A stretch of 64,000 bases of DNA. It comes from Sulfurimonas sp. (GTDB lineage: Bacteria; Campylobacterota; Campylobacteria; Campylobacterales; Sulfurimonadaceae). Location of the stretch: the NCBI RefSeq assembly GCF_029027585.1, contig NZ_CP093397.1:1291405-1355404 (forward strand), read 5' to 3'. The notes below the pieces were generated by a model. The model was not told the DNA's origin. It worked only from the letters and a program-made list of their open reading frames with translations, and searched no databases. Below are positions 22,354-32,889 of this stretch, one piece after another. Both the position numbers and the translations under genes were made by a program. Positions within the stretch are counted from its first letter, which is position 1. Every line of letters starts with the position of its first letter.

Positions 22354-23093
22354 AATGTTCAAAATATAGTGCAAATGGAAATGATTTTGTAATCTTTCAT
22401 AGTGATAAAAAAAAAGATAGAACAGCTTTAGCAAAAGAGATATGTCATAGACAAAATGGCATCGGTGCAGATGGCTTGATAGTTATAGTGCCACATGATA
22501 AGTATGATTTTGAGTGGCAGTTTTATAATTCTGATGGAAGTGGTGCCGAGATGTGCGGAAATGGCTCCAGAGCTTGTGCGCATTATGCTTATGAAAACAA
22601 GTTGGCATCTAAAGAGATGAGTTTTTTAACTGAGGCGGGTGTTATAAAAGCTAGTGTAGATGCAAATATGGTTTTGAGCGAATTAACTCCTCCAAAAATT
22701 TTAGATAAAGATATAAATCTTAACAATAAATCTTGGTGGCTTTTAGATACTGGCGTGCCTCATCTGGTGAGTTTTACATCAAATATACAAGAGTTTAATT
22801 TAGATGAAGCAAGAGAACTTCGCTACAAATACAATGCAAATGTAAATATAGCTTATATAGAGGGCAAAAACCTAAAAGTAAGAACTTATGAACGCGGTGT
22901 AGAAGATGAAACTTTAGCTTGTGGAACTGGAATGGCAGCTTGTTTTTACAGGGCAGTAAAAGAAAACTTAGTGAGTGATTCGATAGAAGTTTACCCTAAA
23001 AGTGGAGAAACTTTATATCTTGGAATGAATGAGAAAACTATTACCTTTAAGGGTGAAGTTAAAAATACTTTTAATACCCAGTGGAGTATATAA
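22350..23093 (+). CDS. dapF: Diaminopimelate epimerase
   Basis: Converts LL- to meso-diaminopimelate for lysine and peptidoglycan. Both catalytic cysteines are present: EMCGNGSRACAHYAYE (about residue 69) and LACGTGMAACFYRA (about residue 190). 247 residues, at the short end for DapF. Translationally coupled to coaE by ATGA. Confidence 0.95.
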   Translation: MKCSKYSANGNDFVIFHSDKKKDRTALAKEICHRQNGIGADGLIVIVPHDKYDFEWQFYNSDGSGAEMCGNGSRACAHYAYENKLASKEMSFLTEAGVIKASVDANMVLSELTPPKILDKDINLNNKSWWLLDTGVPHLVSFTSNIQEFNLDEARELRYKYNANVNIAYIEGKNLKVRTYERGVEDETLACGTGMAACFYRAVKENLVSDSIEVYPKSGETLYLGMNEKTITFKGEVKNTFNTQWSI

Positions 23094-23102
23094 AGAGAGA
23101 AG

Positions 23103-23128
23103 CTAAAAGAGTTGTTTAGCTCTTTTAG
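23103..23128. terminator. Bidirectional terminator between dapF and ferritin
   Basis: A 9-bp stem (CTAAAAGAG / CTCTTTTAG) with an 8-base loop between convergent genes. Confidence 0.6.
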
Positions 23129-23141
23129 AACTTCAAATATC

Positions 23142-23648
23142 TTATAATTTGGCTTCTGGTGCTGCTCTTTGTGCAAGTTCATTATCAACCATAAGCAGTC
23201 CATAACCACTATTTTTCACTAACTTAATTTTAGAGATTATCTCTTCTACTGATGCTTCTTCTTCAACCTGTTCATTGACAAACCACTGCAATAGATTATA
23301 TGTTGCATGGTCTTTTACTTTAAGTGCTTTGTCGCTTAGGTTATTTAAGTTTTTGGTCATAAACTTTTCATGATCAAGGCTTTGTTGAAAAATTTCTAAA
23401 ATTGTTCCAAATTTTCTTGGTGGTTTATCAATCTGTTCTAGATTAACATGGACCCCTTGTTCTGTTAAATAGTTATAAATTTTTGTTGCGTGCATGTGCT
23501 CTTCTTCATACTGCATTTTAAACCAGTTTGCTGCACCGTTAAAGTCAATATGGTTACAGTATGCTGACATAGATAAGTATAAATAAGCTGAGTAAAATTC
23601 ACGATTAAGTTGTAGTGAAAGGGCTTTTGTCATTTTTTTTGATATCAT
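23142..23648 (-). CDS. ftnA: Non-haem ferritin
   Basis: Iron storage protein that oxidises Fe2+ and stores it in a 24-subunit shell. 168 residues, with ferroxidase-centre ligands in register: Glu17 (NREFYSAY), Glu50 and His53 (YEEEHMHATKIY), and Glu94-type residues in the third helix. The ribosome site lies inside a hairpin (next entry). Confidence 0.95.
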   Translation of the reverse strand: MISKKMTKALSLQLNREFYSAYLYLSMSAYCNHIDFNGAANWFKMQYEEEHMHATKIYNYLTEQGVHVNLEQIDKPPRKFGTILEIFQQSLDHEKFMTKNLNNLSDKALKVKDHATYNLLQWFVNEQVEEEASVEEIISKIKLVKNSGYGLLMVDNELAQRAAPEAKL

Positions 23649-23671
23649 AATATCTCCTTTAAAGAGATATT
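23649..23671 (-). promoter_or_regulatory. Hairpin that buries the ferritin ribosome site
   Basis: Directly before the ATG the message reads AATATCTC-TTTAAAG-GAGATATT. The 8-bp arms pair, and the AGGAG ribosome site lies at the loop and second arm. Closure would block translation, so a factor that opens it could control ferritin synthesis. No regulator is known to me here. Confidence 0.45.
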
Positions 23672-23696
23672 ATAGACAAAAGGAAATTAAATATAA

Positions 23697-24764
23697 TTAA
23701 AGTCCAGCCGCCTCAACAATTTTTGCTTGATTATCAGTTATAAGAGGTTCTACAACTTCATCTAAAAGTCCACCATTCATAATCTCATTTAATCTATAAA
23801 GAGTTAAATTTATTCTATGGTCACTCATGCGGTTTTGAGGATAGTTGTAAGTACGAATACGCCCACTTCTATCTCCCGTTCCAACTTGTGCTGCTCTCTC
23901 GGCTGCATTTTCAGATTGTTGTGCTTGCATCTCTAGGTCATAAAGTCTAGCTTTAAGAACTTTCATAGCTTTTTCGCGGTTTTTGTGTTGAGATTTTTGG
24001 TCTTGGTTGGTTACTACTAAGCCTGAAGGCAAGTGAGTAATCCTAACAGCAGAGTCCGTAGTGTTTACCGACTGACCACCACAACCAGATGAACGCATCA
24101 CATCAATTTTGAGGTCTTTATCTTCAATAATTACCTCTACATCATCAACTTCAGGCATAACTGCTACTGTAATTGCGGATGTGTGAACACGACCTTGAGA
24201 CTCTGTTGCTGGAACTCTTTGAACACGGTGAGTTCCACCTTCATATTTCAACCTACTATAAACCTGTTCACCTTTAATAAGTGCTGTAACCTCTTTAAAT
24301 CCACCAGAATCAGATGGAGATGTTGATAAAATCTCAATATTCCAACCTCTAAGGTCAGCATAACGAGTATAAGCATCAAACAAATCTCCAACAAAAATAG
24401 CAGCTTCATCACCACCAGCACCAGCACGAAGCTCAACAATGATATTTCTATCATCATTTGGGTCTTTTGGCAGAAGTAGAACTTTAATATCTTCTTCTAT
24501 TCTAGGAAGTTGAGGTTCTAGCTCTTTTAGCTCTTCTTTTGCCATATCTATCATCTCTGGGTCACTTAGCATCTCTTTAGATTCAGCAATTTGCTCAATT
24601 ACAGATTTATACTCTTTGGCTTTTTCAACGATGGGTAAAAGATTTGATTGTTCTTTTGAGAGTTCTGTCATTTTTTTGATGTCAGAAGTTATGTCAGGTG
24701 AACTTAGCAGTCTGCTAAGTTCATCATAGCGGTTGATAAACGGGGTAAGTTTATCGGCAAGCAT
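23697..24764 (-). CDS. prfA: Peptide chain release factor 1
   Basis: Ends translation at UAA and UAG. 355 residues with the GGQ motif in [20 protein letters not shown] (about residue 230) and the family [11 protein letters not shown] at about residue 113. It lies directly downstream of rpsT on the same strand (15 bp gap), a conserved pairing in this group. Confidence 0.96.
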   Translation of the reverse strand: MLADKLTPFINRYDELSRLLSSPDITSDIKKMTELSKEQSNLLPIVEKAKEYKSVIEQIAESKEMLSDPEMIDMAKEELKELEPQLPRIEEDIKVLLLPKDPNDDRNIIVELRAGAGGDEAAIFVGDLFDAYTRYADLRGWNIEILSTSPSDSGGFKEVTALIKGEQVYSRLKYEGGTHRVQRVPATESQGRVHTSAITVAVMPEVDDVEVIIEDKDLKIDVMRSSGCGGQSVNTTDSAVRITHLPSGLVVTNQDQKSQHKNREKAMKVLKARLYDLEMQAQQSENAAERAAQVGTGDRSGRIRTYNYPQNRMSDHRINLTLYRLNEIMNGGLLDEVVEPLITDNQAKIVEAAGL

Positions 24765-24779
24765 TAAGTTATGCTCTGA

Positions 24780-25040
24780 TTATATAGCGTTAACGGCTTT
24801 GTGAAGACGACTAACTTTTCTAGCAGCAGTTTCTTTTTTTAAGATACCTTTGCTTACAAATTTATGAATTTGTTTGTTTGCAACTTGAAATGCTGTTGCA
24901 GCTTCTTCTTTGTTTCCTGCTTCGATTGCAGTTGTAACATCTTTAACAATATTTTTAAGACGAGTTCTGTAGAAACGATTTCTTTCTGTTTTTTTAATCG
25001 TTTGACGAATTCTCTTTATTGATGACTTGTGATTTGCCAT
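24780..25040 (-). CDS. rpsT: 30S ribosomal protein S20
   Basis: 86-residue basic helical protein of the small subunit, beginning [14 protein letters not shown] take the ATG at 25040. A frame reaching to 25058 adds six residues that S20 does not have. AAAGGACTCATTAC-type sequence precedes. The gene ends with [12 protein letters not shown] as usual. Confidence 0.95.
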   Translation of the reverse strand: MANHKSSIKRIRQTIKKTERNRFYRTRLKNIVKDVTTAIEAGNKEEAATAFQVANKQIHKFVSKGILKKETAARKVSRLHKAVNAI

Positions 25041-25175
25041 GTAATGAGTCCTTCTCATGAAATTTAAGTGCGCAATTCTAGCTTAAAAATAATTAAAATT
25101 AAGTTAAAGACAAGGTGAATTGCAAATATTTATCTATTTCGCTAAAATATGGAACTTTAAAAATTGGAAACTATT

Positions 25176-26519
25176 ATGAATAAATTATTTGGAACAGATG
25201 GAGTTAGAGGAGAAGCAGGCTCTTTTTTAACAGCATCTATGGCAATGAAAGTGGCGATGGCAGCTGGAATATATTTTAAATCTCACTCAAGAACAAACAA
25301 AATTTTAATAGGTAAAGATACAAGAAGAAGTGGTTATATGATAGAAAATGCGATTGTAAGTGGTTTGACAGCAATAGGTTACGATGTCATTGAAATAGGT
25401 CCGATGCCAACACCTGCGATAGCATTTATAACAGAAAATATGCGATGCGATGCTGGGATTATGATAAGTGCATCTCATAATTCATATGAAGATAATGGAA
25501 TAAAATTTTTTGATGGACAGGGGGATAAATTATCTCATAGTGTTGAGCGTGAAATTGAAGAAATTTACGCTGATGATGAAAGACTTCAAGAAGCTCAAGT
25601 TCGTGCCAAAAAAATTGGAAAAGCAAAAAGAATCGATGATGTTATAGGTAGATATATAGTTCAACTTAAAAATTCTTTTCCTAGAGAGTTGTCGCTTCAA
25701 GGTATGAGAATAGTTCTTGATACCGCAAATGGAGCAGGTTATATAGTAGGACCAACTGTTTTAGAAGAATTGGGTGCTGATGTTATAGTTCTTCATAATA
25801 AACCAGATGGATTTAATATAAATGAAGGTTGTGGGGCACTTCATACAAAAGATTTGCAAGAGAGTGTTGTTAAATATAGAGCAGACTTAGGAATAGCCTT
25901 AGATGGGGATGCTGATAGACTTGTAGTTATTGATGAAAATGGTGAGATAGTTGATGGTGACCAACTTTTAGGTGCTTTAGGTGTTTATATGAATGAGATG
26001 GGTGTTTTACAAGGTGGAGGCATTGTAGCTACTGTTATGAGTAATCAAGGTTTAGAAGATTTTATGACTAGTAAAGATTTAAAACTTTTTCGTTCAGATG
26101 TTGGAGATAAAAATGTTTTAGAGATTATGAAAAGAGAGGGCATCAACTTTGGTGGTGAGCAGAGCGGTCATGTAATTATAAGTGACTTTGCAAAAACAGG
26201 AGATGGACTTGTGAGTGCACTTCAAGTTTTAGCTCTTTTAATCAATACAAATACTAAAGCATCTGAAGCTCTTCGTCCATTTAGTCTTTATCCTCAAAAA
26301 TTAGTAAATATAAATATAAAAGCTAAGAAGCCACTTGAGAAAATTGAGGGACTAGATGCTAAACTCAAAAGTTTAGATGCTAAACATATTCGCCATCTCA
26401 TAAGATATTCTGGGACTGAAAATAAGTTAAGAGTTTTACTAGAATGTATAGATGCTAAGTTGATGGAAAAAGAGATGGATGCCATGATAGAGTTTTTTCA
26501 GAAAGCTTTAAATGGGTAA
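25176..26519 (+). CDS. glmM: Phosphoglucosamine mutase
   Basis: Interconverts glucosamine 6- and 1-phosphate for cell-wall UDP-GlcNAc. 447 residues from the ATG at 25176 ([15 protein letters not shown]). The phosphoserine loop ISASHN (Ser100), the metal-binding loop DGDADRLVV and the sugar loop GGEQSGHVI are all intact. A TTG 12 bp upstream is not needed. Overlaps lspA by 8 nt. Confidence 0.95.
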   Translation: MNKLFGTDGVRGEAGSFLTASMAMKVAMAAGIYFKSHSRTNKILIGKDTRRSGYMIENAIVSGLTAIGYDVIEIGPMPTPAIAFITENMRCDAGIMISASHNSYEDNGIKFFDGQGDKLSHSVEREIEEIYADDERLQEAQVRAKKIGKAKRIDDVIGRYIVQLKNSFPRELSLQGMRIVLDTANGAGYIVGPTVLEELGADVIVLHNKPDGFNINEGCGALHTKDLQESVVKYRADLGIALDGDADRLVVIDENGEIVDGDQLLGALGVYMNEMGVLQGGGIVATVMSNQGLEDFMTSKDLKLFRSDVGDKNVLEIMKREGINFGGEQSGHVIISDFAKTGDGLVSALQVLALLINTNTKASEALRPFSLYPQKLVNINIKAKKPLEKIEGLDAKLKSLDAKHIRHLIRYSGTENKLRVLLECIDAKLMEKEMDAMIEFFQKALNG

Positions 26520-26988
26520 AACAACTTTAAGACTTAGCGCCATTTTGTTTTTTACAATGGCAGGTATCTTTATAGTAGATCAAAATATAAAGATGCTCTT
26601 TGTAGATGGTTTTCGTTATTACACAGAGTATATGGATTTGATTTTAGTTTATAACAGAGGTGTTGCTTTTTCAATGCTTTCATTTTTAGATGAATGGTTG
26701 AAGTATATTCAACTTGTTATGGTCTTTGGGATTTTAATTTACATCATAAATCTAAAAAAAGTTTGTTTCGCCTTTCCTTCTGGCTTGATGTTAGGTGGAG
26801 CTTTTTCAAATGTATATGACAGGTTTATTCACGGGGGTGTGGTAGATATGTTTTACTGGCATGGCTGGCCATACCCCCTTTTTGGGCAAAATGGTTTCGC
26901 AGTCTTTAACTTTGCTGATGTTATGATAGATGTGGCTGTTGTGTGGTTTTTGATTTTGAATTTTAAGCCGAGGTTTTGTAAAAGCTAA
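26512..26988 (+). CDS. lspA: Lipoprotein signal peptidase
   Basis: Inner-membrane aspartyl protease that trims prolipoproteins. 158 residues, four membrane helices. Catalytic Asp residues lie in [18 protein letters not shown] and FNFADVMID. The start codon lies inside the end of glmM. Three imperfect copies of TAAAAGCTAAC follow around the stop codon (26978-27007). Confidence 0.94.
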   Translation: MGKTTLRLSAILFFTMAGIFIVDQNIKMLFVDGFRYYTEYMDLILVYNRGVAFSMLSFLDEWLKYIQLVMVFGILIYIINLKKVCFAFPSGLMLGGAFSNVYDRFIHGGVVDMFYWHGWPYPLFGQNGFAVFNFADVMIDVAVVWFLILNFKPRFCKS

Positions 26989-27073
26989 CTAAAAGCTAAC
27001 TAAAAGCAGATTTTAGATATTATTACCCAAAATAATAGTTAAAAATATAACTAAAGATATAAAAAGGAAATTG

Positions 27074-28375
27074 ATGGAAATCAAATCAAACAAGATAGAT
27101 TCGGCTAATGCTACTATTGAGGCTACTATACCAAAAGAAGTTGTTGACGCAAACATAGAAAAAATTGCTAAAGAATTACAAAAAACTGCAAGTGTGCAAG
27201 GTTTTCGTAAAGGTAAAGTTCCTGTTTCTATTGTGAAAAAACAATATGGTGAAAAACTAGTTCAAGATGCTGAAGCTGAGGCTCTTCGTGAAGTTCTATC
27301 TAAAGGTTTAGAAGATTTAAGTATTTCTAATGAAGAGTTAATTGGTGAGCCAAATATCTTTAAATTTGATAAGAGTGATGACAAGATAGAAGTAGCTGTA
27401 AAAGTTGCAATGCGCCCTGTCGTAGAGCTTGGTGATTATGCTTCAATGGTAAAAGATTTTAAAAAGCCTACTATAAAAGCGAAAGATGTAGATGCAAGAA
27501 TCAAATCAATTGCTGAGTCACAAGCACCACTAGAAGACATCAAAAGAAACCGTAAAATGAAAGATGGCGATACTGCTGTTATAGATTTTAAAGGCTCTGT
27601 TGATGGAGAAATTTTTGAAGGTGGTACTGCTGAAAACTTTGAACTTCTTTTAGGTTCAGGTCAGTTTATCCCAGGTTTTGAAGAACAACTTGTTGGTGTG
27701 AAAAGAGATGAAGAAGTAGTTGTAAAAGTTACATTTCCACAAGAATACCAATCAAAAGCATTAGCTGGTAAAGAGGCTGAATTTAAAGTAAAAGTAAACG
27801 GTATTAAAGTAAAAGGTGATGTTGAAATCAATGATGAGTTAGCTAAAACAATTCTTCAAGGTAAAGAAGATGCAACTGTAGAAGAGTTACAAAAACAAGT
27901 TAAAACACAGATGGAAAATGAAGAACTTGGGAAGCTTTATAATGATGAGTTAAAACCAGCACTTTTAGAGTCTTTTGTAGCTGAATTTCAATTTGATTTA
28001 CCAGAGTTTGTAGTAGAACAAGAGATAGATATGGCTCTTAACAAGTCTGCTCAAACTATGAGTGAAGATGAGATAAAAGAGCTTCGCGAGAGTGAAAAGA
28101 AGTTGAATGAACTTCGTGATACCTTCCGTGAAGATGCACAAAAAAGTGTAAGAGCAACATTTATTATAGATGCCCTTGCGATAGAACAAGATATAAAAGT
28201 AGAAGAAAATGAAGTAATGCAAACTATTTACTATGAAGCTATGCAAACAGGTCAAGACCCAAAAGCTGCTTATGATCAGTATAAAGAATCTGGATATCTT
28301 CCAGCGATTCAAATGTCAATGGTTGAGGATAAAGTTTTATCTGGACTTCTTAACTCAAAGATAAAAGAAGCATAG
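27074..28375 (+). CDS. tig: Trigger factor
   Basis: Ribosome-bound chaperone and peptidyl-prolyl isomerase. 433 residues. The ribosome-binding signature GFRKGKVP is at about residue 43, the FKBP-like domain at 150-240 (VIDFKGSVDGEIFEGG), and the helical C domain follows. ATG at 27074 sits 7 nt after AAAGGAAA. It is followed closely by clpP, the usual order. Confidence 0.96.
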   Translation: MEIKSNKIDSANATIEATIPKEVVDANIEKIAKELQKTASVQGFRKGKVPVSIVKKQYGEKLVQDAEAEALREVLSKGLEDLSISNEELIGEPNIFKFDKSDDKIEVAVKVAMRPVVELGDYASMVKDFKKPTIKAKDVDARIKSIAESQAPLEDIKRNRKMKDGDTAVIDFKGSVDGEIFEGGTAENFELLLGSGQFIPGFEEQLVGVKRDEEVVVKVTFPQEYQSKALAGKEAEFKVKVNGIKVKGDVEINDELAKTILQGKEDATVEELQKQVKTQMENEELGKLYNDELKPALLESFVAEFQFDLPEFVVEQEIDMALNKSAQTMSEDEIKELRESEKKLNELRDTFREDAQKSVRATFIIDALAIEQDIKVEENEVMQTIYYEAMQTGQDPKAAYDQYKESGYLPAIQMSMVEDKVLSGLLNSKIKEA

Positions 28376-28378
28376 AAT

Positions 28379-28969
28379 ATGAGCTATATTCCTTATGTAG
28401 TAGAAAAAACAGGTCGAGGAGAGCGTTCTTATGACATCTACTCTCGTCTTTTAAAAGATAGAATAATTATGCTTAGTGGAGAGGTTAACGACGCTGTTGC
28501 TTCTTCTATCGTTGCACAGATGCTATTTCTTGAAGCAGAAGACCCAGAAAAAGATATTTATTTTTATATAAATTCTCCTGGTGGTGTTGTTACTGCGGGA
28601 ATGGCTATTTTTGATACGATGAATTATATTCGTTCAGATATTACAACTATTTGTATAGGACAAGCCGCATCTATGGGAGCATTTTTACTTTCATCTGGTG
28701 AAAAAGGCAAAAGATATGCTCTTCCACATGCAAGGATTATGATACATCAACCATTGGGTGGTGCTCAAGGTCAAGCAACAGATATAGCTATACAAGCCAA
28801 AGAAATTTTGCGTATGAAAGATGAGTTAAATTCAATTTTAGCAAAAAATACAGGTCAAAGTAAAAAAACAGTAGAAAAAGACACCGATCGTGACAACTTT
28901 ATGAGCGCAAAAGAAGCACTAGAGTATGGCATGATTGATGAGGTTTTAGTTAAAAACGACAAAGAGTAA
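28379..28969 (+). CDS. clpP: ATP-dependent Clp protease proteolytic subunit
   Basis: Serine protease of the Clp machine. 196 residues with the triad Ser98 (GQAASMGAF), His123 (MIHQPLGG) and Asp172 (DTDRDNFM). Three bases after tig. Confidence 0.97.
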   Translation: MSYIPYVVEKTGRGERSYDIYSRLLKDRIIMLSGEVNDAVASSIVAQMLFLEAEDPEKDIYFYINSPGGVVTAGMAIFDTMNYIRSDITTICIGQAASMGAFLLSSGEKGKRYALPHARIMIHQPLGGAQGQATDIAIQAKEILRMKDELNSILAKNTGQSKKTVEKDTDRDNFMSAKEALEYGMIDEVLVKNDKE

Positions 28970-28978
28970 GGGGATATA

Positions 28979-30052
28979 ATGGCAGGATCTTTAAGAAGTA
29001 GAAATCGTCGAAAGATAAAAGCACCAACAGATAAAGAATCAACAGTCGCTTCCTTGGAAATGGATGAGCCGACAAGTGATTTAGAGATATATTCTAAAGA
29101 GGTTCTTAGTGTTCTTATAAAAGACAACTTGCCACCAACTCCAAACAACTTCTCACTCTATTTTGATAGACTACTAGAAGATAAGAGTGAAAATCTTCGT
29201 AAGCAAATACTCTCAATGCTTGAACTTGAAGAAAACAACGATAATGAAAATACTATACTTTTAGAACAAAGCTTAAAGAAGGGTTTTTCTTCTGTCAAGA
29301 GCATTTTGAGTGTTACAGCAAATTTATATAAGAATATGTCACTTATGACAAAAATACTTGATAAAAGAAAGATAGAACTTGAAGAGAACAAAGATATTCA
29401 AGCAGCATCTAGCATCGCAGCATCTCTAGGTAGTGATGTTTCAAAGTTAAATAGCATTTTGAAAAAGCAAAGTGCTCATATGAAAACTTTGTATGATGAT
29501 ACTGCTAAAATAGTCAAAAATGTAGAAAATGAAACGATTTTTGACAATAAATTTGGTGTCTATAATAAACGATATTTGATGACAAAAATAGAGCAAGAAG
29601 TAGAACTAATAACAGAGTTCAAACATAAAAGCTCACTTATAATGATAGAACTATCTCGCGAACTCCAAGATAGCATCAAAAATGACAAAGCATTGATTTT
29701 AATGACTAGAACTATCGCAAGACTTCTGTTAAAAACTTCAAGAAGAAGTGATACTGTTGCTCATTATGGCAATGGTGTTTTTGCAATGCTTTTAAAATAT
29801 ACAGATATTGAGAGTGCAAAAAAAGCTAGTGAAAGACTTAGTGATTTAGTATCAAACTCAAACTTTTTCTTAGCAGACCGCGAAATACAACTAAAAATAT
29901 CTATAGGTATAACAGACATCGCAACACTTTACTCAGTAGAAGAGATAGTTGTTAGTGCGATGGATGGGATAGAAAAAGCATATAAAGATAAAAAGATAGA
30001 CTTTGCAGTATCTCTGCGTTCGGCACCGTCAAGACAAGAATCAGTAGAATAA
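28979..30052 (+). CDS. Protein with degenerate GGDEF domain
   Basis: 357 residues, cytoplasmic, with a helical N-terminal half (about 40-170) and a C-terminal GGDEF fold beginning FGVYNKRYLMTKIEQE. The signature loop reads YGNGVFA where active diguanylate cyclases have GGDEF or GGEEF. It is therefore probably not a cyclase but a c-di-GMP or GTP sensor, or a structural domain. It follows clpP by 9 bp and precedes def, an order I associate with this group. Confidence 0.75.
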   Translation: MAGSLRSRNRRKIKAPTDKESTVASLEMDEPTSDLEIYSKEVLSVLIKDNLPPTPNNFSLYFDRLLEDKSENLRKQILSMLELEENNDNENTILLEQSLKKGFSSVKSILSVTANLYKNMSLMTKILDKRKIELEENKDIQAASSIAASLGSDVSKLNSILKKQSAHMKTLYDDTAKIVKNVENETIFDNKFGVYNKRYLMTKIEQEVELITEFKHKSSLIMIELSRELQDSIKNDKALILMTRTIARLLLKTSRRSDTVAHYGNGVFAMLLKYTDIESAKKASERLSDLVSNSNFFLADREIQLKISIGITDIATLYSVEEIVVSAMDGIEKAYKDKKIDFAVSLRSAPSRQESVE

Positions 30053-30068
30053 AAATAATAGTGAATAA

Positions 30069-30596
30069 ATGAAATTAAATATAGTAGAATATCCAGACAA
30101 AAGATTAAGACAAAAATCAAAAGTTGTTGAAAGATTTGATAAAAAGTTACATAAACTTTTAGATGCAATGTATCCAATAATGATGCAAACAAATGGTATT
30201 GGTTTAGCAGCAGTACAAGTGGCGCATCCTATTCAAGCTTTGATATTAAATATTCCACAAGAAGATGGTGAACAACTAGAAGAAAATCTTTTAGAGATTA
30301 TAAATCCAGTTGTAACAAGTCAAGATGGGGAAAGTGTTTATCAAGAAGGTTGCTTGAGTGTTCCATCTTTTTATGAAGATATTAAAAGATTTGAAAATAT
30401 TACTATTAACTATCAAGATAGAGATGCCAATACAAAAACTCTTGAAGCAAATGGACTTTTAAGCATTGCTATTCAGCATGAAGTTGATCACTTAAATGGT
30501 GTGCTTTTTATAGATAAGCTTTCTTATTCACGAAGAAAAAAGTTTGAAAAAGAGTACAAAAAGATGCTTAAAGAGAAAAAACTTCTAAGTATATAA
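30069..30596 (+). CDS. def: Peptide deformylase, 3' end altered by an IS insertion
   Basis: Removes the formyl group from nascent N-terminal Met. 175 residues with all three motifs: GIGLAAVQV, EGCLSVP and the metal-binding QHEVDHLNG. The stop TAA (30594-30596) takes its last A from the IS3 element that starts at 30596. If the flank right of the IS was originally contiguous, the gene would have ended Ser-Ile-Tyr-stop, one residue longer. The enzyme should work. Confidence 0.95.
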   Translation: MKLNIVEYPDKRLRQKSKVVERFDKKLHKLLDAMYPIMMQTNGIGLAAVQVAHPIQALILNIPQEDGEQLEENLLEIINPVVTSQDGESVYQEGCLSVPSFYEDIKRFENITINYQDRDANTKTLEANGLLSIAIQHEVDHLNGVLFIDKLSYSRRKKFEKEYKKMLKEKKLLSI

Positions 30597-31545
30597 TGAA
30601 CCCCTAAAACTGAACCAGTAAAATTTGTTTTCTTATTTCAAAAATGATAAAATTGAAATAGAGAATATAGGAATTAAATATGAATGCAAAAAGAAAAAGT
30701 TATAGTGCAAATTTTAAAGCAAAAGTAGTACTGGAAGTTTTAGAGGGTGAAAAAACTGTTAATGAAATAGCTAGTGGATATGAAGTCCTACCTCTAAGTT
30801 TAAGAAATTGGAAAAAACAGTTTCTTGAGAATATGTCATTAGCATTTGATAAAAGTACTGTTGTAAAAGAATACAAAGATGAAATTGATACTCTTAAATA
30901 TGAAAAAGATGCAATTGCAAAAAAACTTGGAGAGACAATTGTTGAGAAGGATTTTCTTGTGGAAAAGCTAAAAAGCTTGGCCTCATCTAAAGAGAGAAAA
31001 ACTCTACTTGATGCTAAGCATAAATTATCACAGAATAAGCAGTGTCAATTGCTACAGGTAAGTAAGTCGAGTTTGTACTATACTCCAACTAAACCGTTTA
31101 GTAGAGGTAAAGACTTGAAAATATTAGATGCTATAAATAATATATATTCAGACTTTCCATCATATGGAAGTAGAAGAATTCATGCTCAACTTTTAAGAGA
31201 TGGGTATAGCATAGGGAAAAAGTTCGTTAAGAAAGCTATGAAGTATATGGGTATAGAAGCCTTGTATCCTAAGCCTAAGACCACTACAGCAAACAAAGAA
31301 CATTATAAGTATCCATATCTCCTAAAAGATTTTAGAGATTATGCTGGACGTGTTGTAATTGAAAAAACTAATCAAGTCTGGAGTACAGATATTACTTATA
31401 TCAAACTGGAAAAAGGCTTTGTATATTTAGCCGCAATAATAGATTGGCATAGTAAAAAAATACTCTCATGGAAACTTTCTAACACAATGGATATTTCCTT
31501 AGTTAAAAGTGTGTTAAATGAAGCACTCGCATTTTATCCTAAACC
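30596..31545 (+). mobile_element. IS3-family insertion sequence, truncated copy 2
   Basis: Left end ATGAACCCC follows a TATA (30592-30595). The first 950 bp match the intact copies, then it stops after TTTATCCTAAACC and a TATA plus a complete copy follows directly. The right third, including one terminal repeat, is missing. Confidence 0.92.
30680..31545 (+). pseudogene. IS3-family transposase, C-terminally truncated
   Basis: Identical to the 401-residue transposase for the first 289 residues except Asn for Ser at residue 2. It is cut off before the second catalytic Asp and the Glu. The frame runs three codons into the next IS copy before stopping at 31561. Inactive. Confidence 0.9.
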
Positions 31546-31549
31546 TATA

Positions 31550-32889
31550 ATGAACCCCTAAAACTGAACCAGTAAAATTTGTTTTCTTATTTCAAAAATG
31601 ATAAAATTGAAATAGAGAATATAGGAATTAAATATGAGTGCAAAAAGAAAAAGTTATAGTGCAAATTTTAAAGCAAAAGTAGTACTGGAAGTTTTAGAGG
31701 GTGAAAAAACTGTTAATGAAATAGCTAGTGGATATGAAGTCCTACCTCTAAGTTTAAGAAATTGGAAAAAACAGTTTCTTGAGAATATGTCATTAGCATT
31801 TGATAAAAGTACTGTTGTAAAAGAATACAAAGATGAAATTGATACTCTTAAATATGAAAAAGATGCAATTGCAAAAAAACTTGGAGAGACAATTGTTGAG
31901 AAGGATTTTCTTGTGGAAAAGCTAAAAAGCTTGGCCTCATCTAAAGAGAGAAAAACTCTACTTGATGCTAAGCATAAATTATCACAGAATAAGCAGTGTC
32001 AATTGCTACAGGTAAGTAAGTCGAGTTTGTACTATACTCCAACTAAACCGTTTAGTAGAGGTAAAGACTTGAAAATATTAGATGCTATAAATAATATATA
32101 TTCAGACTTTCCATCATATGGAAGTAGAAGAATTCATGCTCAACTTTTAAGAGATGGGTATAGCATAGGGAAAAAGTTCGTTAAGAAAGCTATGAAGTAT
32201 ATGGGTATAGAAGCCTTGTATCCTAAGCCTAAGACCACTACAGCAAACAAAGAACATTATAAGTATCCATATCTCCTAAAAGATTTTAGAGATTATGCTG
32301 GACGTGTTGTAATTGAAAAAACTAATCAAGTCTGGAGTACAGATATTACTTATATCAAACTGGAAAAAGGCTTTGTATATTTAGCCGCAATAATAGATTG
32401 GCATAGTAAAAAAATACTCTCATGGAAACTTTCTAACACAATGGATATTTCCTTAGTTAAAAGTGTGTTAAATGAAGCACTCGCATTTTATCCTAAACCA
32501 GAGATATTTAACACAGACCAGGGAAGTCAATATACTTCAAAAGTTCATGTTGATATTCTCAAAAAACACAACATTAAAATTTCAATGGATGGAAAAGGTA
32601 GAGCTACTGATAATATTTGCATCGAAAGATTCTGGCGAAGTATTAAGTATGAAGAAATTTATCTGAATGAATATAAGAATATAAAATCTCTCAATCGAGC
32701 AATAAAAATATATATGAACTCTTACAACAAAAAAAGATTACATTCGGCGATTGGATATAAAACTCCAAATGAAGTTTATTATAAAGCTGTCAATAATTTA
32801 GATCCTAAAGGAGCAAAACTGTTACCACTGGTATCGTAAAGAGGTAAAATAAGAAAACTTGTTTTACTGGTCTTGAAAAAGGGAACCAT
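31550..32889 (+). mobile_element. IS3-family insertion sequence, intact copy 3
   Basis: 1340 bp, same ends as copy 1, with TATA on both sides (31546-31549 and 32890-32893). It lies between the truncated copy and the distal end of the integron array. Confidence 0.93.
31634..32839 (+). CDS. IS3-family transposase, single frame
   Basis: 401 residues, identical to the product of 14901-16106: N-terminal helix-turn-helix, coiled coil, HTH_21 and rve integrase domain with the DDE triad (TDITYI, TDQGSQY, ERFWRS). This copy has both ends and should be able to move and to act on the truncated copy beside it. Confidence 0.93.
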   Translation: MSAKRKSYSANFKAKVVLEVLEGEKTVNEIASGYEVLPLSLRNWKKQFLENMSLAFDKSTVVKEYKDEIDTLKYEKDAIAKKLGETIVEKDFLVEKLKSLASSKERKTLLDAKHKLSQNKQCQLLQVSKSSLYYTPTKPFSRGKDLKILDAINNIYSDFPSYGSRRIHAQLLRDGYSIGKKFVKKAMKYMGIEALYPKPKTTTANKEHYKYPYLLKDFRDYAGRVVIEKTNQVWSTDITYIKLEKGFVYLAAIIDWHSKKILSWKLSNTMDISLVKSVLNEALAFYPKPEIFNTDQGSQYTSKVHVDILKKHNIKISMDGKGRATDNICIERFWRSIKYEEIYLNEYKNIKSLNRAIKIYMNSYNKKRLHSAIGYKTPNEVYYKAVNNLDPKGAKLLPLVS

